35,584 nt of DNA, from NCBI GenBank assembly GCA_028874765.1, contig JAPPIE010000472.1, positions 1 through 35,584 of the forward strand, written 5' to 3'. Each line of letters opens with the position of its first letter. The stretch's first letter is position 1. This DNA is from Gemmatimonadota bacterium. GTDB lineage: Bacteria; Latescibacterota; UBA2968. Below are positions 23,705 to 32,274 of the stretch, piece by piece. Made by a program: the position numbers and the translations under genes. The notes beneath the pieces were generated by a model. That model was not told the DNA's origin. It did not search any database and was given only the letters and a program-made list of their open reading frames with translations.

Positions 23705-23740
23705 AGTTCGGTTTCAAGACATAGATTATTTGGGTCCAAA

Positions 23741-23779
23741 GTGTCCGAAAACGGACACTACTGTATCATTATCGGACAC
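23741..23779. promoter_or_regulatory. Enhancer-like palindrome GTGTCCG-N4-CGGACAC plus half-site
   Basis: GTGTCCG (23741-23747) and CGGACAC (23752-23758) are a perfect inverted repeat with AAAA between; a further CGGACAC is at 23773-23779. They lie about 65-100 nt before the sigma-54 promoter, the usual place for an NtrC-type activator. Confidence 0.65.
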
Positions 23780-23843
23780 TTGTATGGGGATGCCACTTTC
23801 CTGTTTTCTCTTAAACTATTGAAAAATATACACAAAGAATTTT

Positions 23844-23858
23844 TGGCACGGTTATTGC
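23844..23858 (+). promoter_or_regulatory. Sigma-54 promoter of the permease gene
   Basis: TGGCACG (23844-23850), four nt, then TTGC (23855-23858) is a full match to the -24/-12 consensus TGGCACG-N4-TTGC. Predicted start is near 23869, giving a leader of about 44 nt before the permease ATG. Confidence 0.8.
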
Positions 23859-23912
23859 TTTAATGAAAAAATAACACTTGATCGCCTATCTTATTTTTCT
23901 ACAGGAGAAGCC

Positions 23913-26294
23913 ATGTTCAAAAATCACATCACCGTCGCCATCCGCACACTCTTGCGTCACAAAGTCTATTCTTTTGTCAACATCTCTGGACTCGCCGTGG
24001 GTATTGCGTGCTGCATGTTGATCATGCTCTTTGTACAGGACGAACTGAGCTACGATAGATTTCACAAAAATGCCGATCAAATCTATCGCGTTTTGTGGAA
24101 CGCCCGATACGGCGACAATGAATGGACCATTCCCTATGTTGAAGTTCCCGTATCTGAAACCCTGAAAGAACGATTTCCAGAGGTCGTTCACAGCACGCGA
24201 TTGAGACGAGAAAGTCAAACCATCCGCCGGGAATCGAATTATATCATTGAGAAAAATTTCTACTACGCGGAAAGCAGCTTTTTTGATGTCTTTACCGTTC
24301 CCTTTATCGCGGGAGATCCCGCAACATCACTCAACGCGCCCAACGCCGTCATCCTCACCGAACAAAGCGCGCAGCGTTACTTTCCCAATCGCGATCCAAT
24401 GGGACAAACCCTTGAACTCAACGATGGTACATCGCTCCAGGTCACGGGTGTGGTCAAAGCATTCCCACCCCAGTCCCACTTTCACTTCGACTTTCTCGCA
24501 CCTCTCAAAACACTCCCCATTATCGAGCGCAGAAAATCAGCCTGGGGATCAGCCACTGTTTATACGTACCTCCTGTTAAAAGACGGAGCATCCGCCTCGG
24601 AATTGCAAACCAAATTTACAGCTTATGTTCGCGAACACATCTTGAGCAAAATGCCACCTATGCCCGGCTACCACACCAACTACCCCATCCAGCCCCTCAC
24701 AGACATCCATTTACATTCGAACCTCAAATACGAAATCACTGCAAATAGCAACATCATGTATGTCTATATCTTTTCTCTTATCGCTATTTTTGTCCTGCTA
24801 CTCGCCTGTATTAACTTCGTCAACCTCTCCACAGCGCGTTCATCAACCCGCGCCCGCGAAGTCGGCGTTCGAAAAGTACTCGGCTCTCATCGCTCGCAAC
24901 TCATTCGCCAATTCTTCTCTGAATCTACCATCTGCGTCGCCTTTGCAAGTATTCTGGCAATTGGTATGTGCGAATTGGGACTACCACTCCTCAATGGCCT
25001 TGCCAACAAACACCTCATAATGGGCAGCCTGATCGCGCCCCATGTGCTCATTGGATTATTTGCCCTTATCACCGTCGTCGGCCTCCTATCCGGCATGTAC
25101 CCCGCACTTTACCTCTCCTCATTCTGGCCCGTTACGGCACTCAAAGGATATATATCATCGGGCAAATCTTATCTTCGCAACGGATTGGTCACCGCACAGT
25201 TTTGCATTTCCATCGGTCTATTGGTCGGTACCCTCGTCGTTCGTGACCAGATTCATTTCGCGCAAAACAAACACCTCGGATTTGACAAGGAACACATCCT
25301 CATACTCCGGGAGATACCGCGTACCCTGACCTCCCCCAGACAAGCCATGACATTCAGAGATCAATTCGAAACACTGCCACAGGTAGCTACAGCCTCACTC
25401 AATACAGGTGTACCGGGGCGTGATTTTGATTCCATGCTCTTCGTACCCGAACAACCGGCAAATTATGAAAAAACATCCCTCACATACACATTGGTAGATG
25501 AAAAATACGTCGAAACACTGAATATAGAAATTTTAGAAGGCCGCAACTTTTCTCCCACAGAACATGCAACAGATGTCTCTGCATTTCTCGTCAACCAATC
25601 CGCCGTCAAAGCACTGGGATGGCAAACTGCACTCGGCAAAAAACTCAAAAGAGGCAGCGGAACCGAAGGCCCGATTATCGGCGTAGTATCCGATTTCCAC
25701 ATCGGCTCACTCAAACAGGAAATTGAGCCGCTCGTATTGCCCTATCTGTACCGACTTCCAATGTACCTTGCCATTCGTCTCCACCTCGGCAATGTCGCAG
25801 AAGCCATTTCTGCGGTTGAAGAAACCTGGGAAAAACTCGCTCCAAACCAGCCATTCAGCTACACATTTTTAGACCAGGATTACGCCAGACTCTACAACCG
25901 GGAGCAACAAATGTCTCACGTCTTCCAAATCTTTTCCGGCCTCGCTATCCTCATCGCCTGCCTCGGCCTCTTCGGTCTGGCTGCATTTACAACCCAACAG
26001 CGCACCAAAGAAATCGGCATTCGCAAAATCCTCGGCGCCTCTGTCTCAGGCATTGTATGCCTGCTCTCCAAAGACTTTCTCAAACTCGTCCTCATCGCCA
26101 ATCTCATCGCATGGCCAATTGCATACTACGCGATGAACCAGTGGCTACAGAGCTTCGCGTACCGCATCGACCTGGGTATCGGCACATTTATCTTGAGCGG
26201 CCTCATTGCCTTGCTCATCGCGCTACTGACCGTCAGCTATCAAGCCATCAAAGCTGCACGAGCAAATCCGGTAGAAGCATTGCGGTATGAGTGA
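23913..26294 (+). CDS. MacB/FtsX-type ABC transporter permease
   Basis: A 793-aa inner-membrane protein with two copies of the layout membrane helix, periplasmic MacB_PCD domain, FtsX permease domain. Landmarks: RTLLRHKVYSFVNISGLAVG at the start; a first FtsX core with TRAREVGVRKVLGSHRSQL; a central single helix near AQFCISIGLLVG; a second core with QQRTKEIGIRKILGASVSGI; and the typical end KAARANPVEALRYE. Such permeases work with a LolD-like ATPase by mechanotransmission to export lipoproteins, peptides or drugs; no ATPase is encoded nearby. AGGAG precedes the ATG by 6 nt. Its sigma-54 promoter and palindrome imply inducible expression under an unseen activator. Confidence 0.92.
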   Translation: MFKNHITVAIRTLLRHKVYSFVNISGLAVGIACCMLIMLFVQDELSYDRFHKNADQIYRVLWNARYGDNEWTIPYVEVPVSETLKERFPEVVHSTRLRRESQTIRRESNYIIEKNFYYAESSFFDVFTVPFIAGDPATSLNAPNAVILTEQSAQRYFPNRDPMGQTLELNDGTSLQVTGVVKAFPPQSHFHFDFLAPLKTLPIIERRKSAWGSATVYTYLLLKDGASASELQTKFTAYVREHILSKMPPMPGYHTNYPIQPLTDIHLHSNLKYEITANSNIMYVYIFSLIAIFVLLLACINFVNLSTARSSTRAREVGVRKVLGSHRSQLIRQFFSESTICVAFASILAIGMCELGLPLLNGLANKHLIMGSLIAPHVLIGLFALITVVGLLSGMYPALYLSSFWPVTALKGYISSGKSYLRNGLVTAQFCISIGLLVGTLVVRDQIHFAQNKHLGFDKEHILILREIPRTLTSPRQAMTFRDQFETLPQVATASLNTGVPGRDFDSMLFVPEQPANYEKTSLTYTLVDEKYVETLNIEILEGRNFSPTEHATDVSAFLVNQSAVKALGWQTALGKKLKRGSGTEGPIIGVVSDFHIGSLKQEIEPLVLPYLYRLPMYLAIRLHLGNVAEAISAVEETWEKLAPNQPFSYTFLDQDYARLYNREQQMSHVFQIFSGLAILIACLGLFGLAAFTTQQRTKEIGIRKILGASVSGIVCLLSKDFLKLVLIANLIAWPIAYYAMNQWLQSFAYRIDLGIGTFILSGLIALLIALLTVSYQAIKAARANPVEALRYE

Positions 26295-26371
26295 TAACGT
26301 AAACGGTGAGACATAAGACACAAGGGGTGAGAGGGCCACCCAACCAACTCCCCAGCCCCCGATTCACACGC

Positions 26372-26400
26372 TTGACATACTGGGTTCAAACCTGTATTTT
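26372..26400 (+). promoter_or_regulatory. Sigma-70 promoter of the PhyH gene
   Basis: A perfect TTGACA (26372-26377) and TATTTT (26395-26400) are 17 nt apart. The predicted start near 26407 is right at the ribosome-binding site, so the mRNA leader would be very short. One arm of the 16-bp inverted repeat lies in the spacer. Confidence 0.6.
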
Positions 26401-26438
26401 CCGCATCAAAGGAGAACACCGTGTTTGAACCCAGTATG
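26376..26438. repeat. Perfect 16-bp inverted repeat spanning promoter and start codon
   Basis: CATACTGGGTTCAAAC (26376-26391) and GTTTGAACCCAGTATG (26423-26438) are exact reverse complements, 31 nt apart. The left arm overlaps the -35/-10 spacer; the right arm begins inside the GTG start codon and ends with the second in-frame ATG. The -10 box and the Shine-Dalgarno lie between the arms. Confidence 0.85.
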
Positions 26439-27170
26439 AAAACATTTTACGACACCCACGGCTACCTCGTCGTAAAAAGCCTCTTTCAAAAAGAAGAACT
26501 CGCCGACGTTATTCAGCGCACCGACGAGATTGTAGCCGATCCAGATCGAGCATCCGAAGGCGTCTCAATTGGTCTTGAAGGCAATACCGTAACCGACAAA
26601 TCAAACCCAGAAGCGGAAAATCACAGTGTGCGCGTTCTCGCATTTGTCGTGCGCTTTGACCACACCTATCACCCCATTGCCAAACATCCCAAATTACTCG
26701 TACTCGTACGCGGCCTGATCGGACCGCGCATTCGCGTTTTTCGCGATCAGATGCTGCTCAAACCACCGGGCGGCCAGGCAAAACCACCGCATCAGGACCA
26801 GAGCTATTTTCGCGTACAACCCATCAATGGTCTCGTCACCGCCTGGATTGCCTTAGACGAGTCCACAAATACCAATGGCTGTATGCGTTATGTGCCCGGC
26901 TCACATACACACGGCATCTTCGGCATCACCCATGACCCGGACCGCCCCGTGCATCACATACCCGATACGAAAAATATCGAACTCCCCGAATCCGTCGCCT
27001 GTCCCGTGCCAGCAGGATCTGTCATCTTTCACCACGGCTGCACCCTGCACCACAGCGAAATCAATCACACAAATACATGGCGCAAAGCGCTCATCCTCCA
27101 CTATGCCACAACCGATTCTCGCTCCGAACGCGAACAACTCAACAACGAAATCTCTCTTGAAATTGATTGA
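26421..27170 (+). CDS. Phytanoyl-CoA dioxygenase (PhyH) family protein
   Basis: A 249-aa Fe(II)/2-oxoglutarate-dependent dioxygenase. The iron triad is H124-x-D126 in PPHQDQSYF and a distal His in TLHHSEIN (210-211); R221 in TWRKAL would bind 2-oxoglutarate. VPGSHTHG (158-165) is a typical strand. Relatives hydroxylate phytanoyl-CoA, ectoine, halogenated or other small molecules; the substrate here is unknown. GTG at 26421 is chosen because AAAGGAG lies 6 nt upstream; the ATG at 26436 has none. It is a stand-alone gene with its own promoter. The family is strongly expanded in Poribacteria and relatives. Confidence 0.92.
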   Translation: MFEPSMKTFYDTHGYLVVKSLFQKEELADVIQRTDEIVADPDRASEGVSIGLEGNTVTDKSNPEAENHSVRVLAFVVRFDHTYHPIAKHPKLLVLVRGLIGPRIRVFRDQMLLKPPGGQAKPPHQDQSYFRVQPINGLVTAWIALDESTNTNGCMRYVPGSHTHGIFGITHDPDRPVHHIPDTKNIELPESVACPVPAGSVIFHHGCTLHHSEINHTNTWRKALILHYATTDSRSEREQLNNEISLEID

Positions 27171-27261
27171 ATAAAAGTTGCGTTTCGCCTTTTTAATTTG
27201 GCACGCATTGTATATCTTTGTAAGAGAAACATCAATCCCACATTCTCACCAGGAGACCACC

Positions 27262-28575
27262 ATGCGCCCGATTTGTCTCATCCTTCTGCTCCTATTCACA
27301 GTCCCGGCTTATGCAAACGAGCATTACCGTGCTGCCGTAGATTCCATACCCTCAAAAATTCCCGACCGCATAGTACTCAACTGGTCGGAAGACCCCACCA
27401 CCACAGCATCGTTTACATGGCGCACCGATACGAGCATCACACAAGCCGAAGGACAGATCGCAAAAGCCAATGCCTCGGCCAATTTTACCACATGGTCCTG
27501 GAGCAAAAACGCGCGCACTGAAAAATGGGAACACAATGGAAATACTGCACATTTCCATTCGGTCACATTCAAGGGTCTCAAACCCAATACCCTCTATGCC
27601 TATCGCGTGGGCAGTGGCGATATCTGGAGTTCCTGGTATCAATTTCGCACGGCCTCAGCCGAACCGGATGAATTCACCTTCATCTACTTTGGCGATGCAC
27701 AAAACAACCTGCTCGCTCTGTGGGCACGCACCATCCGAACCGCCGTACTCGACGCGCCCCATGCCGATTTTATCATCCACGCAGGCGACCTCGTCAATCG
27801 CGCCAACAGGGACAGTGAATGGGAGGAATGGTTTGAATCTGGCGACTGGATCCATGCAAAAATCCCCAGCATTTCTACGCCGGGGAATCACGAATACTAT
27901 AAAAATGGAGACAAACGCCATCTATCTGTTTTATGGCGTCCGCATTTCACCCTGCCAGAAAATGGGCCAGAGGGCTTTGCGGAAACGACCTATTACATAG
28001 ACTATCAGGGTGCGCGCATCATCTCGCTCAATTCCAATGAACGCCACAAAGAACAGGCATCCTGGTTGAAACAAGTACTCAAAGATAACCCGAATAAATG
28101 GACCTTTGTCACATTCCATCATCCCGTCTATTCAGCGTCTGAAGGTCGCGACAATAAAGACCTGCGCGAAGCGTGGAAACCCATCTTTGACAAATACGCC
28201 GTCGATCTGGTGCTCCAGGGTCACGACCACTCGTATGCCAGAGGGAATAACATCGGCAACGGCGTAACCGTGCGCGACTCAACCAAAGGCACAGTTTATG
28301 TCGTATCGGTCAGCGGTCCCAAACAATACAAACTCAGAAAAGACCGCTGGATGACGCGCGGTGCGGAAAACACACAGCTTTACCAGGTCATCACTGTCTC
28401 GGGTGACACCCTGAGCTACCGCGCAATGACCGCAGTGGGCGAACTCTACGATGCGTTTGATCTGGTCAAACAGATGGGCAAACCCAACAAACTCATCGAT
28501 CGCGCGCCTCAATCTCCCGAACGCCGTTGGGAAAATACGCTTGAAAAGAAAGACAAAGACGACAAAGTTTATTAG
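27262..28575 (+). CDS. Purple-acid-phosphatase-like metallophosphoesterase (copy 1)
   Basis: A 437-aa secreted protein. Signal peptide at 1-18 (MRPICLILLLLFTVPAYA), then a fibronectin-like N-terminal domain of purple acid phosphatases (about 30-130, with GLKPNTLYAYRVG), then the catalytic domain. Metal and active-site motifs are complete: GD145AQ, GD176L, G-N209-H210-E211, FHH (286-287) and G-H321-D-H323. Such enzymes remove phosphate from monoesters in the periplasm or outside. AGGAG lies 6 nt before the ATG. A close copy follows after 20 nt. Confidence 0.92.
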   Translation: MRPICLILLLLFTVPAYANEHYRAAVDSIPSKIPDRIVLNWSEDPTTTASFTWRTDTSITQAEGQIAKANASANFTTWSWSKNARTEKWEHNGNTAHFHSVTFKGLKPNTLYAYRVGSGDIWSSWYQFRTASAEPDEFTFIYFGDAQNNLLALWARTIRTAVLDAPHADFIIHAGDLVNRANRDSEWEEWFESGDWIHAKIPSISTPGNHEYYKNGDKRHLSVLWRPHFTLPENGPEGFAETTYYIDYQGARIISLNSNERHKEQASWLKQVLKDNPNKWTFVTFHHPVYSASEGRDNKDLREAWKPIFDKYAVDLVLQGHDHSYARGNNIGNGVTVRDSTKGTVYVVSVSGPKQYKLRKDRWMTRGAENTQLYQVITVSGDTLSYRAMTAVGELYDAFDLVKQMGKPNKLIDRAPQSPERRWENTLEKKDKDDKVY

Positions 28576-28595
28576 TGGTTTTTTTAGAGACCCCC

Positions 28596-29912
28596 ATGCG
28601 TCTAATCTGTCTCACCTTGCTGCTCCTATTCACAATTCCAGGATACGCAAACGAATATCACCGCGCTGCCGTAGATCGCGCGCCTAAAAAAATCCCCGAC
28701 CGCATAGTACTCACCTGGTCGGGAGATCCCACCACCACGGCATCGGTCACATGGCGCACCGACACGAGCATCTCACAGGCCGAAGGACAAATCGCAGGAG
28801 CCGATGCCTCGGCCAATTTTACCACATGGGCCAGAAGCGAAACAGCGCGCACTGAAAAATGGAAACGCAACAGACTTGTCGCCCATTTCCATTCGGTCAC
28901 ATTCAAGGACCTCAAACCCAACACCCTCTATGCCTATCGCGTGGGCAGTGGCGACATCTGGAGTTCCTGGTATCAATTTCGCACAGCCTCTGCCGAACCA
29001 GATAAATTCACCTTCATCTACCTTGGCGATGCACAAAACAACCTGCTGTCCCTGTGGGCACGCACCATCCGGACCGCTGTGCTCGACGCACCCTACGCTG
29101 ATTTCATCATCCACGCAGGCGACCTCGTCGATTATCCCAACAAAGATAGCGACTGGCATGAATGGTTTGAATCTGGCGACTGGATCCATGCAAAAATCCC
29201 CAGCATTCCTACGCCGGGGAATAACGAATACTCTAACTATCAAGATGTGAGCAAACGTCGCCTATCTGTTCTATGGCGTCCACAATTTACCCTGCCCCAA
29301 AATGGTCCCAAAGGCTTTGCGGAAACGACCTATTACACAGACTATCAGGGTGCCCGCATCATCTCGCTCAATTCCAATGAACGCTACAAAGAACAGGCAC
29401 CCTGGTTGGAACAAGTACTCAAAAACAATCCCAATAAATGGACCTTTGTCACATTCCATCATCCCATCTTTTCGGCGGGAGGCCGCGCCAATAAAGACCA
29501 GCGCGAAGCGTGGAAACCCATCTTTGACAAATACGCCGTCGATATGGTCCTCCAGGGTCACAATCACACGTATGCCCGAGGAAACAACATCGGCAACAGC
29601 GCAACCGTGCGCGACTCAACCAAAGGTACAGTTTATGTCGTATCGGTCAGCGGACCCAAACAACTCAAACTCAGAAAAGACCGCTGGATGACGCGCGGTG
29701 GAGAAAACACACAGCTATATCAGGTCATCACCGTCTCGGGTGACACCCTGAGCTACCGCGCAATGACCGCAGTGGGTGAACTCTACGATGCCTTTGTTCT
29801 GGTAAAACAGATGGGCAGACCCAACAAACTCATCGATCGCGCGCCTCAATCTCCCGAACGTCGATGGGAAAATACCCTTAAAAAGAAAGACAAAGACGAC
29901 AAAGTTTATTAA
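28596..29912 (+). CDS. Purple-acid-phosphatase-like protein (copy 2, catalytic His replaced)
   Basis: A 438-aa tandem copy, visibly very similar to copy 1 in every domain, with signal peptide MRLICLTLLLLFTIPGYA. GDAQ, GDL, FHH and GHNH are kept, but the GNHE motif reads G-N209-N210-E211 (codon AAC at 29223-29225 where copy 1 has CAC). That His normally assists catalysis, so activity is likely reduced or changed. The loop after it also differs (SNYQDVSK). The ribosome site is poor. The gene ends with the same 3' sequence as copy 1 and overlaps the convergent oxidoreductase stop by 4 nt. Confidence 0.9.
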   Translation: MRLICLTLLLLFTIPGYANEYHRAAVDRAPKKIPDRIVLTWSGDPTTTASVTWRTDTSISQAEGQIAGADASANFTTWARSETARTEKWKRNRLVAHFHSVTFKDLKPNTLYAYRVGSGDIWSSWYQFRTASAEPDKFTFIYLGDAQNNLLSLWARTIRTAVLDAPYADFIIHAGDLVDYPNKDSDWHEWFESGDWIHAKIPSIPTPGNNEYSNYQDVSKRRLSVLWRPQFTLPQNGPKGFAETTYYTDYQGARIISLNSNERYKEQAPWLEQVLKNNPNKWTFVTFHHPIFSAGGRANKDQREAWKPIFDKYAVDMVLQGHNHTYARGNNIGNSATVRDSTKGTVYVVSVSGPKQLKLRKDRWMTRGGENTQLYQVITVSGDTLSYRAMTAVGELYDAFVLVKQMGRPNKLIDRAPQSPERRWENTLKKKDKDDKVY

Positions 29913-30988
29913 TCAACTGTCACATCTCCCGATATATCCACTTCGCGCCCCTCCTCCTCACTGCGATAAATCCCATCCAAAATCGCCATCACCTGCAGCG
30001 ACTGCTCAGCCGGTACTGGCGACGGTCTGCCCTCTACAATCGCCTCGGCAAACGTCATACATTCCAGCGCATGCGCTTTGGCGATATCTCCCGTATCTTG
30101 CAATGCGTATTTCTGATGTTGCTGTGTCCTGGAATCCGAATAATAAATCTCACAACTCGGTAAGTGTGCCCCACCCTTCGTACCGTAAAGCCATATCTGC
30201 CGTTCTGACGGGGGACCTTGATGCAACATCCAGCTCGTCTCCAGAATAAGCGAAGCCCCATTTTCAAACCGCACAAAAGCCGCTGCAAAATCCTCCACAT
30301 CAAATTCTTCGGGAATCGCACCACCGCTGCGCCCCATCGTACTGAACGCACCTTCCTGATGCGCCAACTCCGCCTTCGCCACACCCGTTACAGCTACGGG
30401 ATTGGGATTGCCCATCAACCACAGAGTCAAATCCAAAACGTGAACCCCAATATCGATACACGGCCCGCCACCACTGTGCTTTTTCATAATAAAACCCGGT
30501 CGCGCGGGCACCCCTGACCGCCGCAACATCCAGCATCGCGCGTGATACACATTTCCCAAAACCCCGGTATCCAATTCCCTCTTCATAGCCAGAGATGACC
30601 CCGCAAACCGCGACGATTGCGCGCACATCAACAACTTGCCCGACCGGTCGCGTGCAGCAAGCATATCTTTCACCAATTGAGGACTGGGTGCCAGTGGCTT
30701 TTCGCAAATCACGTGTTTACCCGCATCCAGCGCGCCGATAGATAGAGGCGCGTGATAATTGTTTGGTGTACACACATCCACAATATCGATCTCTGGATCG
30801 GCAAACAAATCTTCAGGATTCACATACAGCTTTTTCACACCGTATTGTACGCCCCACGTATTCAACACATCTTCGCTAATATCGCTTCCGGCCACCAATT
30901 CGGCGTGTTCCGAAGCCTGCCAACCCGGAATATGCGTCCGCGCAATACCTCCCACCCCGACAATACCCACCTTCAATTTATCTGCCAT
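29909..30988 (-). CDS. Gfo/Idh/MocA-family oxidoreductase
   Basis: A 359-aa NAD(P)-dependent sugar or polyol dehydrogenase-type protein. The Rossmann motif is VGIVGVGGIARTH (7-19); VICEKPLA (about 93-100) holds the catalytic Lys of the EKP motif; GGGPCIDIGVHVLDL contains the D-x-x-x-H typical of the active site. Family members oxidise or rearrange sugars, inositols and glycosides; the substrate is unknown. GGAGG lies 4-5 nt before the ATG. It converges with the phosphatase copy 2 (4-nt overlap of stops) and is divergent from the D-threonine-aldolase-like gene. Confidence 0.93.
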   Translation of the reverse strand: MADKLKVGIVGVGGIARTHIPGWQASEHAELVAGSDISEDVLNTWGVQYGVKKLYVNPEDLFADPEIDIVDVCTPNNYHAPLSIGALDAGKHVICEKPLAPSPQLVKDMLAARDRSGKLLMCAQSSRFAGSSLAMKRELDTGVLGNVYHARCWMLRRSGVPARPGFIMKKHSGGGPCIDIGVHVLDLTLWLMGNPNPVAVTGVAKAELAHQEGAFSTMGRSGGAIPEEFDVEDFAAAFVRFENGASLILETSWMLHQGPPSERQIWLYGTKGGAHLPSCEIYYSDSRTQQHQKYALQDTGDIAKAHALECMTFAEAIVEGRPSPVPAEQSLQVMAILDGIYRSEEEGREVDISGDVTVD

Positions 30989-31128
30989 TTTGCCTCCTCA
31001 ATTAAGTTAACGATCAACCCAACATTACAACGCCAGTAAATCTTGACCACATAAATAACACAACGTCTTTCACCTTGTCAACGCAGACCTCTTTCGCTAT
31101 CGGTGAGATTAAACATATTTACAATCGC

Positions 31129-31157
31129 TTGACGCCCTGTTCAGACCAACGTACATT
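31129..31157 (+). promoter_or_regulatory. Sigma-70-like promoter for the D-threonine-aldolase-like gene
   Basis: TTGACG (31129-31134) and TACATT (31152-31157) are 17 nt apart, about 50 nt before the start codon. The -35 is the same hexamer found before two other genes of the window. Confidence 0.45.
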
Positions 31158-31207
31158 GCCTCTTCATACACAACACCATCTCTCACCCTGTAATAACAGA
31201 TATTGCC

Positions 31208-32254
31208 ATGACCATACACGACCTCGACACGCCCGCGCTCACCATCGACCTCGATATCCTCGAAAAAAATATTCGAGAAACGCAAGAAGCGTGTGACAAA
31301 TGCGACATTCCCCTGCGCGTACACACCAAAACGCACAAAATCCCCGAAATCGCCAGAATGCAACTCGCTGCGGGAGCCATTGGCATAGTCTGCCAAAAAG
31401 TGGGCGAAGCCGAAGCCATGGTTGAAGCGGGCATTCCCGACATCCTCATTCCCTACAACATCGTCGGACCCATCAAAGTCAAACGCCTCGCCGAACTGTG
31501 TAAACGCGCCACCATGACCGTCGCTGTCGATTCGGAAATCACCGCGCGTGGTCTATCCGATGGCGCAACAGAAAACAACGCCACCATCAACATCCTCATC
31601 GAATGCGACACCGGTGGCAATCGCTGCGGCGTACAATCGCCCAAAGCCGCGCTTGAACTCGCGCAGAAAGTGACAAACATGCCCGGCCTTCAGTTCCAGG
31701 GCATCATGACCTATCCCAGTAACGAACGCGCCAAAGCCTTCATCGACCAAACGTGCGACATGCTTCAAAGCGCGGGCATCGCGGTCAACACCATCAGCGG
31801 GGGCGGCACGGGCACTGCCGAAGTTTCCAAAGCCATTGGCTGCACTGAAACCCGCATTGGTTCCTATGTCTTTGAAGGTCTCCGCCGCATCAACCGCGAA
31901 CACAACCCGCCCAACCCCATCACCTGTGCCGAACGCATGATAGTCACCATCGTCAGCACACCCACACCCGACCGCGTCATCATAGATGGTGGGCAAAAAA
32001 CATTCACCAGTTATGCCCCCACCCCATATGGACACATCGTTGAACACCCCAATGCCAAAATCTACGGCATGTCCGTCGAACACGGACACATCGATGTCTC
32101 AGAATGCAACCACATCTTCACCGTAGGCGACCGCCTCTCTGTCATTCCCCTGCATCAGGGTATGACCACCAATCTACACGACGAAGTCTATGCCGTGCGA
32201 AATGGCAATGTAGAACACGTATGGAAAGTTGCTGGACGCGGTAAAGTGCAATAA
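31208..32254 (+). CDS. D-threonine aldolase/D-serine dehydratase-like PLP enzyme
   Basis: A 348-aa fold-type III PLP enzyme: an alanine-racemase-like barrel followed by a D-serine-dehydratase-like C-terminal domain. The PLP lysine is probably K41 in RVHTKTHK; SGGGTGT near 200 would bind the phosphate. Family enzymes cleave D-threonine or other D-beta-hydroxy amino acids, or dehydrate D-serine. At the C-terminal metal site the usual P-N-H-x-C/D is P-L-H316-Q-G318, followed by the conserved TTNLHDEVY; the second metal ligand thus seems absent. No Shine-Dalgarno is seen. The beta-helix gene follows after 20 nt. Confidence 0.85.
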   Translation: MTIHDLDTPALTIDLDILEKNIRETQEACDKCDIPLRVHTKTHKIPEIARMQLAAGAIGIVCQKVGEAEAMVEAGIPDILIPYNIVGPIKVKRLAELCKRATMTVAVDSEITARGLSDGATENNATINILIECDTGGNRCGVQSPKAALELAQKVTNMPGLQFQGIMTYPSNERAKAFIDQTCDMLQSAGIAVNTISGGGTGTAEVSKAIGCTETRIGSYVFEGLRRINREHNPPNPITCAERMIVTIVSTPTPDRVIIDGGQKTFTSYAPTPYGHIVEHPNAKIYGMSVEHGHIDVSECNHIFTVGDRLSVIPLHQGMTTNLHDEVYAVRNGNVEHVWKVAGRGKVQ

Positions 32255-32274
32255 AAAACATATAGGGAAAAATC

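Noticed and set aside
26392-26422. Invertible promoter segment between the 16-bp repeats
   Set aside because: 31 nt is very short for site-specific inversion and no recombinase gene is nearby; kept only as a check in the finding.
27199-27213. Possible sigma-54 promoter before phosphatase copy 1
   Set aside because: TGGCACG matches the -24 box, but GTAT stands where TTGC is needed, so the essential GC is absent.
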